Part shown: piece by piece, positions 23,312 to 36,761 of the stretch
How the letters are laid out: each line of letters begins with the position of its first letter
How positions within the stretch are numbered: the stretch's first letter is position 1
Assembly (NCBI RefSeq): GCF_000189635.1
Contig: NW_002476157.1
Coordinates: 744,001 to 808,000 of the forward strand
DNA: 64,000 bases
Reading direction: 5' to 3'
Origin: Tetrahymena thermophila SB210
Lineage: Eukaryota; Ciliophora; Oligohymenophorea; Hymenostomatida; Tetrahymenidae
Notes under the pieces: generated by a model
What the model saw: only the letters and a program-made list of their open reading frames with translations
Databases searched by the model: none
Told to the model about the DNA's origin: nothing
Made by a program: the position numbers and the translations under genes

Positions 23312-25328
23312 GATAGATGTGTAATCATTTCAAAATAAAAGCTAAATTGCTTCAATAATTATAAATATTCTCAATTAAAATATTTATTCCTCGCCCAAAT
23401 AAAAAAAAATGAGCAAGGACAGTTCTTTCAACAAATTAAAAAAAATAAATAACTTGATACTCAAAACAAACATAAAAAAAATCTCCATAAAATAATATAA
23501 ACAAGCCCTATAATTAAAAATATACTTCTTACTATTAATTTTGTAATTTTATAGTTTATAATTTGTGTATAATATTATTATCCTTACACCATTATAAATC
23601 AATCTACTTTTTTAAAATAAAAATAATATTTTATTAAGTTAATGAATTTATAAAAATAATAAAACAAATTTATTTAAAATTATTGTTAACTTTTTTAATT
23701 TTAAGTGTAGCTGATTTTTATAGTTTATGTGTACACTGAAGATAGCAACTAAATTTCCTTGTTTCTATAATAAATTTTTAATAATAATTTATACTTTCTT
23801 TAATTATTAGTCAAATAAATTAGCTCATTTTTTATCTTTTAAAAAGTAAAAAACAAAAATTATAAGTTTTAAAAGGGATTATTTTTTTGAATTTGCTCAA
23901 TTATATTAATAAGATTATTATTAAATATTTTGATTACTTTTACTTTCTTCTTTAATTGTAAAATTTATAGTTTTAAATACTCCTTTTAATTAGAATATAA
24001 TCATTAGTAGCAAAATAATGATTAATTTATCAACATTTTCCTAAAATTAGTCAAGAAAAATATAAAAATTGTTTATTAGTGCTTTTTTATCAATTATGGC
24101 CTGGAATCACTATTGAGTTTCAAATATTAAAAAAATGCTTTAAATATTTTAATGGTTTTAGTTTATTTTTTAAAATCAAATTTAAAAAATGTTTAAAAGT
24201 ATAAATTTATTTAAAAAATAAAAAACTTAAAAAGTTAATACAGGTTTTTTTGAAAAGGATTATAATTTCCATATTTTTTTCTATCATTTTTTTTAAGATT
24301 CTTACAATAAATATTTAATCTAATTTAAATATTAAGTTGATAAAATTTGGAAATTTGAAGCTTTAAATTAAATTACTTATTTTAATAGCCTTGTTAAATA
24401 GATAAAAAGAAATTTTAAGCTAATTTCAAATTCAAAAAAATTTAAATAAAAAATGTTACTGACTATTTAACATTTAGAATCCAAAAAAAACTAAATTTAC
24501 TCAATTTTTCAAAATTGTTAAATTAAGATATTCATTAAGTAAAATTAAATAAAATTATTCAATTATTAGATAACTTAATTAACCATATTAAACATTATTT
24601 ATGACTACCTTAATAGTATGAGCACTCAATTATTGTTGAAACATTTAAAAAAATGTAGCTAAAAAATATTCATAAATTAACTTGATAATATTAGAAATTG
24701 TAATTTGACTGAAATTTTTTGTTTAGGCAGTATTCACTTTAGAAAATTTTTTTTATTATTAATTTTAATTTGACTTTAATAAAAGAAAAATATTAACTGT
24801 TTAATAAATTTGAATATTCCTATAATAGTTTATTTTTTTATTTTTCTCAAAGTATTTTTTATTTTTTAAAGTAAATTTTATACAATTTAATTTAATATTA
24901 TTTATTTTAATTAAATTTTTTCATACTTTTCATTTAAGCTTAAATATTTGATTTATCTACTAAATTTAAATTAATAAAATAATTGAATTGAGAGGCAATT
25001 TTTATTTATATTCTATTTTGAAATAATATTTTTTACATATCCATCTCATTTAAAAAAATTATAAATTATAATTTTAAATATTAGAATTTAAAAATTCTAA
25101 TAGATAGTTTTTTATTAAAATATTTCATAAAAGAAAAAGCTATTTAGCTTTTATATGTTATTAAATATTAATAAATTTCTATTTAAAGACACTGTTATTA
25201 AATTTTAAAGTAATAGATCTATTTTATCTTTGTAATTTATGTTAAATTAAAATTAATTATTTGCTAATACTATCAAATTAGTGAAATTCATAATTTTTGA
25301 TTTTAAAGTAAGGGTTAAGAAAACAAAA
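23312..25328. other. AT-rich intergenic region, partly duplicated
   Basis: No supported gene. From about 24500 onward the sequence resembles 30290-31033, so the upstream flank was copied together with the sensor-like gene that follows. Confidence 0.55.
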
Positions 25329-28300
25329 ATGATATATCAATTTTTATCAATTTTTAAAAAAATAGAATTTTAAATAGGATTATTATTAGTATTTCCTTAA
25401 GTCCTTCTTCTGCTAGCTTGTTCAATAACGATAGCTATCTCTAAATGTTAAAATTTTATAGAACTAGGTTCACTTTATTTTTATTTGGAAAATTAGTAAA
25501 CACAATTCGCTAAATAACTTAATAATGGAGTACTTTAAATCTTCTAGTATGACATACAGCATGAACAATCTGTTATTAATTCTATATATAGGTCATTTCT
25601 TTAAATAATTAATCAAAAAATGAAAACAAATGAGTATTTTATGATGCCAATCCTAAATATAGAAGATACATACTACAATATTGGAAATTAATATCTTTTA
25701 AATTTATACCAAAATAACATGACTTAGATTTCAAGTTGGTAAATTTAATTTAAATCAAATTTGAAATTGAATATACTTTATTATTTTTTTAAACATGTTT
25801 TATTCATAAGATTTAAAAATGATTTTATTAAATAATTTTTAAAAAAATAAAGAAAGAACATAATTCTTCATAAGTAGAAGTTTTTTTTATTAATTTAAAT
25901 ATATAAAAATTTTTAATAGAATATCAACTAAATTTTATAATTTTTCTTATTTTTTGTTTGTTAAAAACATCTAAAGTCCCATATCTCATTTTTTAAAATA
26001 AATTTAAATTAATAATTATCTTAATAAAATACAAGGTATTAATAAAACTCATAAATTCTAAGCAATTTAGATCAGGTCTCTTAGGATTAGATAAAATATT
26101 CTAGTTTCATTGATTTTATTTGGAAATCAAGCCTTTCATCTAAAAATACTCAATCTCACTCATAAAAAAATTTAAAATTATTTGTCAAATCATATTTCAT
26201 GGTATTTAATTATGATGGTATGTTTTTTGGCTCAAAGGCAAATATGACTTACTAAAATATTTAAGACTATTGTTTTAGCAGTAAATTTGATTCTAGATGC
26301 CAAGAGTATTTTATAGTAGCTAGTTAAAATAATAAAAATACTACCTCAATTTATCCACCTACTCAATTTATGTATGATGCATTTAATTAGCCATTCATTG
26401 CGACAGGAATATGCAAGAAATTTAGTAACTTAAATCAATTTAGCAAAATTTTAGTCTCAAAATCTTCTAATAATTCTTATCAAGATGATATGTATTCAAT
26501 AATTTGTAATGCTATTTATTTAGAAAATTAAAAAGAAATATTGTAAACTTAAAATGATACTAGTGAAGTAAGAATAATTTTCGAACCAAAAACTGAAAGA
26601 GTTTTGTTTTAGAGCGATAAGGTAATTCAATAAAATTCTATTTTGTCTTTGGAAGAATCATTTTTAAATAGGATTGACTCACAAGAGCAATTAGATTATT
26701 TTAAATAGTAAATATCTTAATTCTAATCTTAGATGCAAAGCTTTTGCTCCACAACTAAAAGTGATATTTATAAAGTAGCTTAAAGCCAAATAATTTCTAA
26801 TTTTACTTTCTTTTCTAAAGGTTAATAATTTAATGTTGTGTAGTAATTCACTTACTTAATAGACAAAAATATTAACAATAACAATGAAATAACTTACTGC
26901 TATTAAAATAATTATTAGCTTCTCACCATAAGTTCGTTAGAGCCATTTAAGTAAAAAGTAGAAGATTTAAACGATTAGATCAAAATAATAAGTATATTAT
27001 TTTTTACTACGATTCTTTTAATTGCAATGCTTGGTTTTGTTTTTTCTGTTATTTTCTCTTTTTCATTTTGTAAATAAATGAATATTTCAATCTAACATCT
27101 AACAAATATTATGAAAATACTTTCTATTGATGAAGATACAAAAGAATAAATTTTGCTTTAAGGAAGATAAATTTTAAATTAATTTGAACAAGAAGAAGAA
27201 TGCATATTTAACTCAAGTGACATAAATCTTGTTTATGAGAGCTTTTAAAATTTATTTTAAGTGATAATTTTTGCAAACCAGTCTATCTACAACTAAGATG
27301 AGAGTCTCAGCATTATGCAGCTAAATTAAGCTATTTAATTCTTTAAAAAGTTTCAAAACTAGAGAGCTTTAGGAATATGTTACAACAATATTGCTAATAT
27401 TCACTTCTCTAATGGAAGATATAATGAAGCCTATGATTATTACTGTTTATCAGTGGTCTGCTGTAGATACGAGCTAAATATGTACTAAGAAAATGAAACA
27501 ACTACTATCAATAAGCTTGAAGAAACCCAATAAAAACTCAGTATTAACAGCTAAAAATCTAATGGTAAAAGCAAAACTAGCTCAATTAACAAATAAACTG
27601 AAAAATAAATTTAAAGAAAAACTGAATAAGTTGTTAGTTAGGAGCAATAAAGCTAAATTAGAGATAAAAATTAAAAAAATATATCAAACAGAGTAAGAAA
27701 ACAAAAATTTTATGATATTAGTAAGAATTTATTATAAGATGATTTTGATAAATATGATATACTATTTACAAGAAAATTAAATGGATTTAAATGTGCTTTA
27801 TTTTTTATGGTCTATAACAGAAATTAATCAGATTTTGATGCACTTGAAGTACTCTTAGCAGAGGTAGAAGAATTAAACGAATTGTATTATAATTAATTAT
27901 CAAAGAGCAATAAAAATTAAATATTCATTAATTTTTTTTACACGTTCATACACGGATTGAAGCAAGACTTACAAAGTTATGAAGTGTTTATTAAAGAAAA
28001 CGATGAAATTTACCTTTAGTGCATCTTGGAAGCTTAACAATAAAAAAATTAAGTTATGAATATAAATGATAATAATTTAAATAATTTATAAGTAATGACT
28101 ATCAGCCAACCATAGGATACTTATTAGTAAAACTAAAGTAAAGCTCAATAACAAAACATCAAAAATCTGTAGATTTAATAGTAGGAATATATTTATTAAC
28201 AACAAGATATAACCATTTCAGAATCAACAGACTAAAATTTTTTCTCTTTGAATAGATCAAATACAACTTTTACTTTGAATAAGTATTAAAAAAGAAACTC

Positions 28301-29966
28301 AAAAGTTGATTAAATATCAAATGGAACTTTGAAAGATAAGCTTAATAATAAATTTTCATAAATTTTTGGTATGAAAACAATATTATCAAACAAAAAATCG
28401 CCAAATTAAAAAGGTAGAAGCAGCTTAGTAAATTACCTAAAATAGCCTTTGAATGATACAAAATTCTCAAACTAAAATTAATTAAAACCAGAAAATGAAT
28501 ATGCTCCAAATACAAAATTAAATTAAACTTAATTAAATTTTATTTAAAGCAGCTTATCCAAGTCAAATATACAAAAATAATTAAATGCAGTAAAAGAGAG
28601 TAAAAATATTCCTTTTCTATTATTGAATGTAGATTAGATGTTTTAATACTTTTACTTCAATTAACTTGGAACTTATAATCTATTAATTAAATAATTCAAG
28701 TCAGCTGCTGAAAATTTCACAAGAATGTTTGAAGAATGCAAAAGAATCATCCCCTACTAAAAGAACATTTGCATAAAGAAAATGATTTAAATTTTTATTT
28801 CATTTAATTTAACACATCCACTTTTAGATTAAATGTATATCTAATAAATAAGTGATTTATCATATAAAATAACTGTAGTTTACTTTGATCAAACAAATAA
28901 AGCAAAAAATCTAACTAATTCATCAAAAAATATCTTAAATAAATTTTACCAATCTAATCTTGATTATTAGTACTAAGTTATAGATTAGATTTAAGGTTAA
29001 GATGCTAGGTCTTAGATATTTGATTTTTGCTAGAAAATAATAGACTAATTACTGAAGTACAATGACGATCATTTTGGATTTATCTTAACTTCAATAGAAG
29101 ATATGTGCATCTCTTAAAATATAGCTACAACTAAATTTGAGTTAATTAATAAAAATAAAAAAATGTTCAAGTAAGTATTGTTTGAATGTCTTTTAGCTGA
29201 ATAAGTAAATAAAAGTGAAAGAAAAATTGAATCATAATTAATATAAGATTATATTCTTTTAGAAGTGGAAGAAGACTAAGATATTTCAATTTATAACAAT
29301 ACAAAAGAATAAGAAAAAAGTTTACCAAGTGATTTTTATTCAAATTTATATGGACTAAATGAAGTTAAAAAATTAAATGTTCCAGTTTCGCAAAAGTAAA
29401 CATTTAAATAAGTAATATAAAAAAAGTTAAAAGTAGATTTGAATAAAAGTGATAAAAATAATTAAAACATAAGAAAAATGTTTTATTTCAGTATTAGAAA
29501 AGCAATTTAAGAATTAGTAAGTAGCAATGGAGCAAAGGCATTACATTTTAAACTAAATTCAGCCTTTCATAATAAAAAAAATGAAAATAATCACATTTTT
29601 AAATAGCATAATTTGAATAATAAACTGGAATTTATAAAAGAATTCCTAAGAGCAAACGAAATGAAAAAAAAATTCTTCAAAAATGTAATAATTTTTGTAA
29701 CAAGTGACTTGAATGCTTTTGATTAGGACGAAGATTAATTTAAAAGCATCATTAAATATTTAAGAATTTTTGATATAGAGCTTTGTATCTTATTTTAAAA
29801 TGATCAATATTTAATAGAAGAAAAAACCTAATTCGAAAATATAATTTTTGAAAATAAATATGTAGTAAACTATTTTTTCAACTCCAGTAATCTTCATGAT
29901 TATCTCAATACTTGCAGATGTAGTAAATACCATGACTCTATCCCTTAGTTTATAGAATACTTTTGA
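25329..29966 (+). CDS. Two-TM sensor-like protein with TPR and VWA-like region, copy A
   Basis: Model join(25329-25738, 26036-29966), 1,446 aa; the intron (GTAAAT..ACAAG, 297 nt) gives phase 2 with TG+G=Trp. TM1 lies at ~17-37 (GLLLVFPQVLLLLAC). An extracellular region to ~450 looks Cache-like (YSSFIDFIWKSS, VFNYDGMFFGSK). TM2 is at ~455-483 (FFTTILLIAMLGFVFSVIF). Then a TPR at ~570-610 (LGICYNNIANIHFSNGRYNE), a long Q/N/S-rich linker, and a C-terminal region with VWA-like strands: VVYFDQTNKA where active VWA has DxSxS, and FKNVIIFVTSDLNAFDQDED. It is likely a plasma-membrane sensor or receptor with cytoplasmic protein-interaction parts. No kinase or cyclase domain is visible. It is followed by a tandem near-copy. 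Confidence 0.82.
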
Positions 29967-31033
29967 AGAACTATAATTTAAATAATATTTATTATAAACA
30001 ATTTGAATTAACTTTTTATTATAAAATTAGCTTTTATAAATATTGAAAAATTGCAGCATATTAATTTTTTTATTCTCCCATATGTACATAACAATTTGCT
30101 TTAATTTTTAATCATTTATCTTATTTATTCATTTTCTTAATTTTTATCTATTTAAATGTAAAGGATAAAAAGAATGCGAACTTACTAGTATAGTAACAAA
30201 TTTTGATGTATTTATTTTATTCTACTGGGTTTGCATTCCATTATCCTTTATATGCTATTGTTACAAGCCTTTCTAAATAAATTATAGAAATTGTAAAATT
30301 AAAAAAAAATTTAATTGAGATATTCATTAAGCTAAATTAAATCAAATTATTAATTAACTAAATTACTAATTTTAAATTTTAGTTTATAAATACCTTAATA
30401 ATATGAACACTCACTTATTGTTGGTAGATTTTTTAAAATTTATTAAAAAAATATATTAGAAAAAATTAAAAATCTTAAATATATATCAACTTAACATATA
30501 ACATATATGCTACAGTATTATTATAAATTTAAATTCTTGATACTAATAATATTATAATAAATTTTTTACAATTAAATATCACTTGTTTTAATGATTTTAG
30601 TTTAATTTTTTCATGTCTCAGATGATTAAATTTTCTATTTAAGCAAAATATAAGAATAACTTCCAAATTTAAATAATTAAAACAAACTAATTGAGAGACA
30701 GTTTTTTAAAAAATTTTTATATCCATCTCAATATCTCAGTATAATATTAATCATCAGAAAAATATAAATAATAATTTTAAGTATTAACAATTTATAGAAA
30801 TCTACAAAATATAAATAGATAGTTTGATATAAAAATATTCCATAAATAAAAACTACTCAGCTTTTATATCTTGCTAAATATATATAAATTTATATTAAAA
30901 AACTAAATTTTAAAGTAGTAGATTCTATTTTATTTTTATAATTTATGTTTTATTAAAATAAATTAATTGCTAATATATCAAACTAGTGAAATTCATAATT
31001 TTTCAGTTTAAAGTAAGGGTTAAGAAAACAAAA
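29967..31033. other. Spacer between tandem sensor-like genes
   Basis: AT-rich. The part from about 30290 is homologous to about 24500-25328, the upstream flank of copy A. It includes the shared pre-start motif GTAAGGGTTAAGAAAACA just before both ATGs. Confidence 0.6.
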
Positions 31034-34000
31034 ATGACATATAAATTTTTATCAATTTTTAAAAAAATTGAATTTTAAATAGGATTATTGTTAATATTTC
31101 CTTAAGTCCTTCTTCTGTTAATTTGTTCAATAACAATTGCTGTCTCTGAATTTAAATATTTAGTAGAATTAGATTCACTATATTTTTATTTGGGAAATTA
31201 GTAAACAGAATTCATTAAATAACTTAATAATGGAGTATTTTAAATCTTCTAGTACGATTTACAGCATGAATAATGTGTTATAAATTCTATATATAGATCA
31301 TTTCTTTATATAATTAATCAAAAAATGAAAAGAAATGAGTAGTTTATGATGCCTATCCTAAATATAGAAGATACCTACTACAATATTGGAAATTAATATC
31401 TTTTAAATTTATATCAAAATAACATGACTTAGATTTCAAGTTGGTAAATTTAATTTAAATCAAATTTGGCATTAAATATACTTTATTATTTTTTTAAATC
31501 TGTTTTATTGAAAAGATTTAAAAATGATTTTATTAAATAATTTATAAAAAAATAAAGTAAGAAGTCATAATTCTACAAAAGTAGAAGTTTATTTATTATT
31601 TAAAGAAATAAAAATTCTGACTTCAATAAATACACTTTTCTTTTTTATTTCTCAAATGCTTATTTCATAAAAAATAAATTAAGAAATGAAATTTTTTTTG
31701 AAATTATTAAAATTTTAAATGAAAAAAGAAAATAAGTGAGTTATACAATCATAAATTATATTTTTAGTTTTTTAATGAAATTATAAATGACATTTTACAA
31801 TAAATTTGTATTAATATATTATTTCATTATATTTTATCAACCTAATTTTTTAAATTTTTCTTATTTTTTGTTTATTAAAAACTTCTAAAATTATTTTTTT
31901 TAAATAAATGCTTTATTACCCTAATTTATAGATCATTATATAAAATATTTTAAATTAATAATTATCTAAACAAAATACAAGGTATTAATAAAATACATAG
32001 ATTCTAAGCAATTTAGATCAGGTCTCTTAGGATTAGATAAAATATTCTAGCTTCGTTGATTTTATTTGGAAATCAAGCCTTTAATCTCAAAATACTCAAT
32101 CTCACTCCTAACAAAATTTAAAATTATTTGTCAAATCATATTTCATGGTATTTAATTATGATGGTATGTTTTTTGGCTCAAAGGCAAATATGACTTACTA
32201 AAATATTTAAGACTATTGTTTTAGCAGTAAATTTTATTCTAGATGCCAAGAGTATTTTATAGTAGCTAGTTAAAATAATAAAAATACTACCTCAATTTAT
32301 CCACCTACTCAATTTATGTATGACGCATTCAATTAGCCATTTATTGCGACAGGAATATGCAAGAAATTTAATAACTTAAATCAATTTAGCAAAATTTAAG
32401 TCTCAAATTTTTCAAATGATTCTTATCAATAAAATATGTATAGAATCATTTGTAATGCTATTTATTTAGAAAATTAAAAAGAAATATTCTAAATTGAAAA
32501 TGATACTAGTGAAGTAAGAATAATTTTCGAACCAAAAACTGAAAGAGTTTTGTTTTAGAATGATTAAGTAATTCAATAAAATTCTATTTTGACTTTGGAA
32601 GAGTCATTTTTAAATAGGATTGACTCACAAGAGCAATTAGATTATTTTAAATAGTAAATATCTCAATTCTAATCTTAGATGCAAAGCTTTTGCTCCACAA
32701 CTAAAAGTGATATTTATAAAGTAGCTTAAAGCCAAATAATTTCTAATTTTACTTTCTTTTCTAATGGTTAATAATTTAATGTTTAGCAATAATTCACTTA
32801 CTTAATAGACAAAAATATTAATAATAACAATGAAATAACTTACTGCTATTAAAATAATTATTAGCTTCTCACCATAAGCTCGTTAAAACCATTTGAGTAA
32901 AAAGTAGAAGAATTAAATGATTAGATTAAAATAATAAGAATATTATTTTTTATTTTGATGCTTTTAATTGCAATATTTGGTTTTGCTTTTTCTGTTATTT
33001 TCTCTTTTTCATTTTGTAAATAAATGAATATTTCAATCTAACATCTAACAAATATTATGAAAATACTTTCTATTGATGAAGATACAAAATAATAAATTTT
33101 ACTTTAAGGAAGATAAATTTTAAATTAATTTGAACAAGAAGAAGAATGCATATTTAACTCAAGTGACATAAATTTGGTCTATGAGAGCTTTTAAAATTTA
33201 TTTTAAGTGATAATTTTTGCAAACCAGTCTATCTACAACTAAGATGAGAGTCTCAGCATTATGCAACTAAATTAAGCTATTTAATTCTTTAAAAAGTTTC
33301 AAAACTAGAGAGCTTTAGGAATATGTTACAACAATATTGCTAATATCCACTTCTCTAATGGAAGATATAATGAAGCCTATGATTATTACTGTTTATCAGT
33401 GGTCTGCTGTAGATACGAGCTAAATATGTACTAAGAAAATGAAACAACTACTACCAATAAGCTTGAAGAAATCCCCTAAAAACTCAGTATTCACAGCTAA
33501 AAATCTCATAGTAAAAGCAAAAGTAGTTCTATTAACAAATAAACTGAAAAATAAATTTAAAGAAAAACTGAATAAGTTATTAGTTAGGAGCAATCAAGCT
33601 AAATTAGAGATAAAAACTAAACAAAAATATCAAACAGAGTAAGAAAACAAAAATTTTATGATATAAGTAAGAATTTATCATAAGATGATTTTGATAAATA
33701 TGATATACTTTTTACAAGAAAATTTAATGGATTTAAATGTGCTTTATTTTTGATGGTTTATAACAGAAAGTTATCAGATTTTGATGCACTTCAAGTACTT
33801 TTAGAAGAGATAGAAGAATTAAATGAATTGTATTACAATTAATTATCAACAAACAATAAAAATTAAATGATTATTAATTTTTATCACACTTTCATACACG
33901 GACTTAAACAAGAATAATAAAATCTTGAAGTATTTATCAAAGAAAATGATGAAATTTACCTTTAGTGTGTCTTACAAGCTTAAGAAGAAAAAATTTAAGC

Positions 34001-35912
34001 TACAAAGCTAAATCAAAATTTAAATAATTTATAAGTAATGGTATTCAGTCAGCCGTATAACTCTCATTAATAAAACTAAAGCAAAGTTTAAGAACAACTT
34101 ATCTCAAATTTATAGATTTAATAGTAGGAATATCTTTATTAACAATAAGATATAGTAATATAAGAATCAACAGAATAAAATTTATACTCTCTTAATAGAT
34201 CAAATACAACTTTTACTTTGAATTAATATTAAAAAAGACACTCAAAGGTTGATTAAATATCAAATAGCACATTGCGAGATAAGCTTAATAGTAAGTTTTC
34301 ATAAATTTTTGGTAAGAAAATAATCAAATAAAACGAAAGATCACCAAATTAAAAAGGTAGAAACAGCTTAGTAAATTATTTAAAATAGCCTTTGAATGAT
34401 ACAAAATTCTCAAACTAAAATTTATTAAAATCAGAAAATGAATACACTCCAAATACAAAAACAAAGTATTCTTAATAAAATTTTATTTAAAGCAGGTTAT
34501 CTCAATCAAATAGCATAAAATAAAATGATACAATTAATGAGAGTAAAAATATTCCTTTTCTATTTTTGAACGTAGATTTGATGATATAATACTTTTACTT
34601 CAATTAACTTGGAACTTATAATCTATTTCTTAAATAATTCAAGTCAGCAGCTGAAATTTTCACTAGAGTATTTGAAGAATGTAAAAGAATTATACCTTAC
34701 TAAAAGAATATTTGCATAAAGAGAATCATTTAAGTCTTTACTGCATTTAATTTAACACACCCTCTTTTAGATTAAATGTATATTTAATAAATTAGTGATT
34801 TTTCATATAAAATAACTGTAGTTTACTTTGACCAAACAACTAAAGAAAAAAATCTAAATAGTTCACCAAAAAATATCTAAAATAACTTTTCACATTCAAA
34901 TCTTGATTATAAGTACAAAGTTATAGATTAAATATATGGTTATGATGCTAGGTCTTAGATATTTGATTTTTGCTAGAAAATAATATACGAATTACTTAAG
35001 TACAAAGATGATCATTTTGGATTTATCTTAACTTCAATAGACACTATGAGCATCTCTTAAAATATAGCTACAACTAACTTTGAGTTAATTAATAAGAATA
35101 AAGAGATGTTCAAGTAAGTATTGTTTGATTGTCTTTTAGCTGAATAAGTAAATAATATTGAAAGAAATATTTAACCATATTTAATATAAGACTATATTCT
35201 TTTAGATAATGAAGAAGACTCCTAAGAAATTACAATTTAAAAAAATACAAAAGAATAAGAAAAAAGTTAACTAAGTGATTTTTGTTCTCATTTATATGGA
35301 CTTAAAGAAGTTTAAAAATTAAATATTCCAATCTCACAAAAGCAAGCATTTAAATAAGTAATATAAAAAGAGTTAAAAGTTGATTTGAATAAAAGTGATT
35401 AAAAAAACTAAAGCATAAGAAAAATGTTTTATTTCAGTATTAGAAAAGCAATTTAAGAATTAGTAAGTAGCAATGGAGCAAAGGCATTACATTTTAAACT
35501 AAATTAAGCACTTCATAATAAAAAAAACGAAAATAATCACATTTTTAAAAAGCATAATTTGAACAATAAACTGGAATTTATTTAAGAAGCCCTACGAGCA
35601 AATGAAATGAAAAAAAAGGACTTCAAAAGTGTTATAGTTTTTATAACAAATGACTTTAATGCTATTGATTAGGACGAAGATTAATTTAAAAGCATCATTA
35701 AATATTTAAGAATTTTTGATATAGAGCTTTGTATTTTATTTTAGAGTGATGAATATTTAATTGAAGAAAAAACCTAATTTGAAAATATAATTTATGAAAA
35801 TAAATATGTAGTAAACTATTTTTTCAACTTCAGTAGCCTTCAAGATTATCTTAATACTTGCAGATGTAGTAAATACCATGATACTATACCTTAATTTATT
35901 GAATACTTTTGA
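31034..35912 (+). CDS. Two-TM sensor-like protein with TPR and VWA-like region, copy B
   Basis: Tandem paralogue of the preceding gene. Model join(31034-31443, 31982-35912), again 410 + 3931 coding nt and 1,446 aa. The splice donor and the ACAAG acceptor are conserved, but the intron is 538 nt instead of 297. The same layout is seen: TM1, Cache-like exterior, TM2 (ISILFFILMLLIAIFGFAFS-like), the TPR (LGICYNNIANIHFSNGRYNE unchanged) and the VWA-like end (DFNAIDQDEDQFKS). The conserved TPR and TM2 differ little from copy A, whereas the Q-rich linker (about 34000-34560) has changed most. The frame is intact throughout, so both copies are probably functional. Confidence 0.82.
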
Positions 35913-36761
35913 AAAAGTATAGTTTACATATGCAGTAGGTCTTAATTATACACATTTCAACCTAGTAAAAAAAGGAATGTCTAAATTTAGATTTGAGTTT
36001 ATGAATTTTAAGAACATGTTTTAATAGATCTTTATTGGGGTTACAATTTGAGCTACACAAAATAAAAATTTAAGCAGAGTTAGGTAATGAAATTATTATT
36101 GCTAATTGCAGAATTTTTTTTTTTTGTAAGAGCGAGATAAATTAATATAATATTAAATAAATTTATATAATAGTATTTTATATGTTTTTATGTTATTTGT
36201 ATTAAGTTTATAATAGTTTAAATAAAGTGAATATGACTGGAGAGATGAAATATATATTTTTTTCTTTTTTGACTGGGATCAAATTCACTTTTTACTATAT
36301 ATGTTTCTAGAAAATTAATTAAGTAAATTTTAATATTTTGATTTGATTTCAACTAAAATTAAAAATGTAATATTATAAATCAAAAAACTATTATAAAAAA
36401 TAAATCAGGTAATTTAAAATTATAAATTTTATTTTTACTTTTATGCTAGTTTTATTTTCTTAAATTATATCTAGTATTCTTATTCTTATATTAACTTATT
36501 GTAAACACTTTTTATAATTAATATTTAAGCCTTGAAATTAAAAAAGCACAAATTGATTTTATGAGGAAGTTAACATAATCAAAACTTGTTTATTAAAAAA
36601 TATAATAAATAGAATTTTAAACATTTTATTCTTATTTATTTATTAGTTTAGTTTTTTTAAGTTAATAATCAAAAATCAAAAAAAAATAAATAAAGAGATA
36701 AATAAATAGAAAATAAGTTAAGTAATCACTAACTAATTGATTATAAAATCAATATATTAAA
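35913..36761. other. Intergenic AT-rich stretch
   Basis: Downstream of copy B and upstream of the large propeller gene. No coding frame or RNA gene supported. Confidence 0.5.

Larger units (their letters stand above)
24500..35912 (+). repeat. Tandem duplication of about 5.7 kb
   Basis: Two direct copies, about 24500-29966 and about 30290-35912, each holding the upstream flank plus one sensor-like gene. Start codons are 5,705 nt apart. Homology is obvious base by base over kilobases, with most differences in introns, flanks and the low-complexity linker. Confidence 0.85.

Noticed and set aside
27493-27696. 67-aa frame conserved in both tandem copies (also 33439-33642)
   Set aside because: It overlaps the sensor-like gene in another frame; conservation follows from the duplication, not from a second protein.
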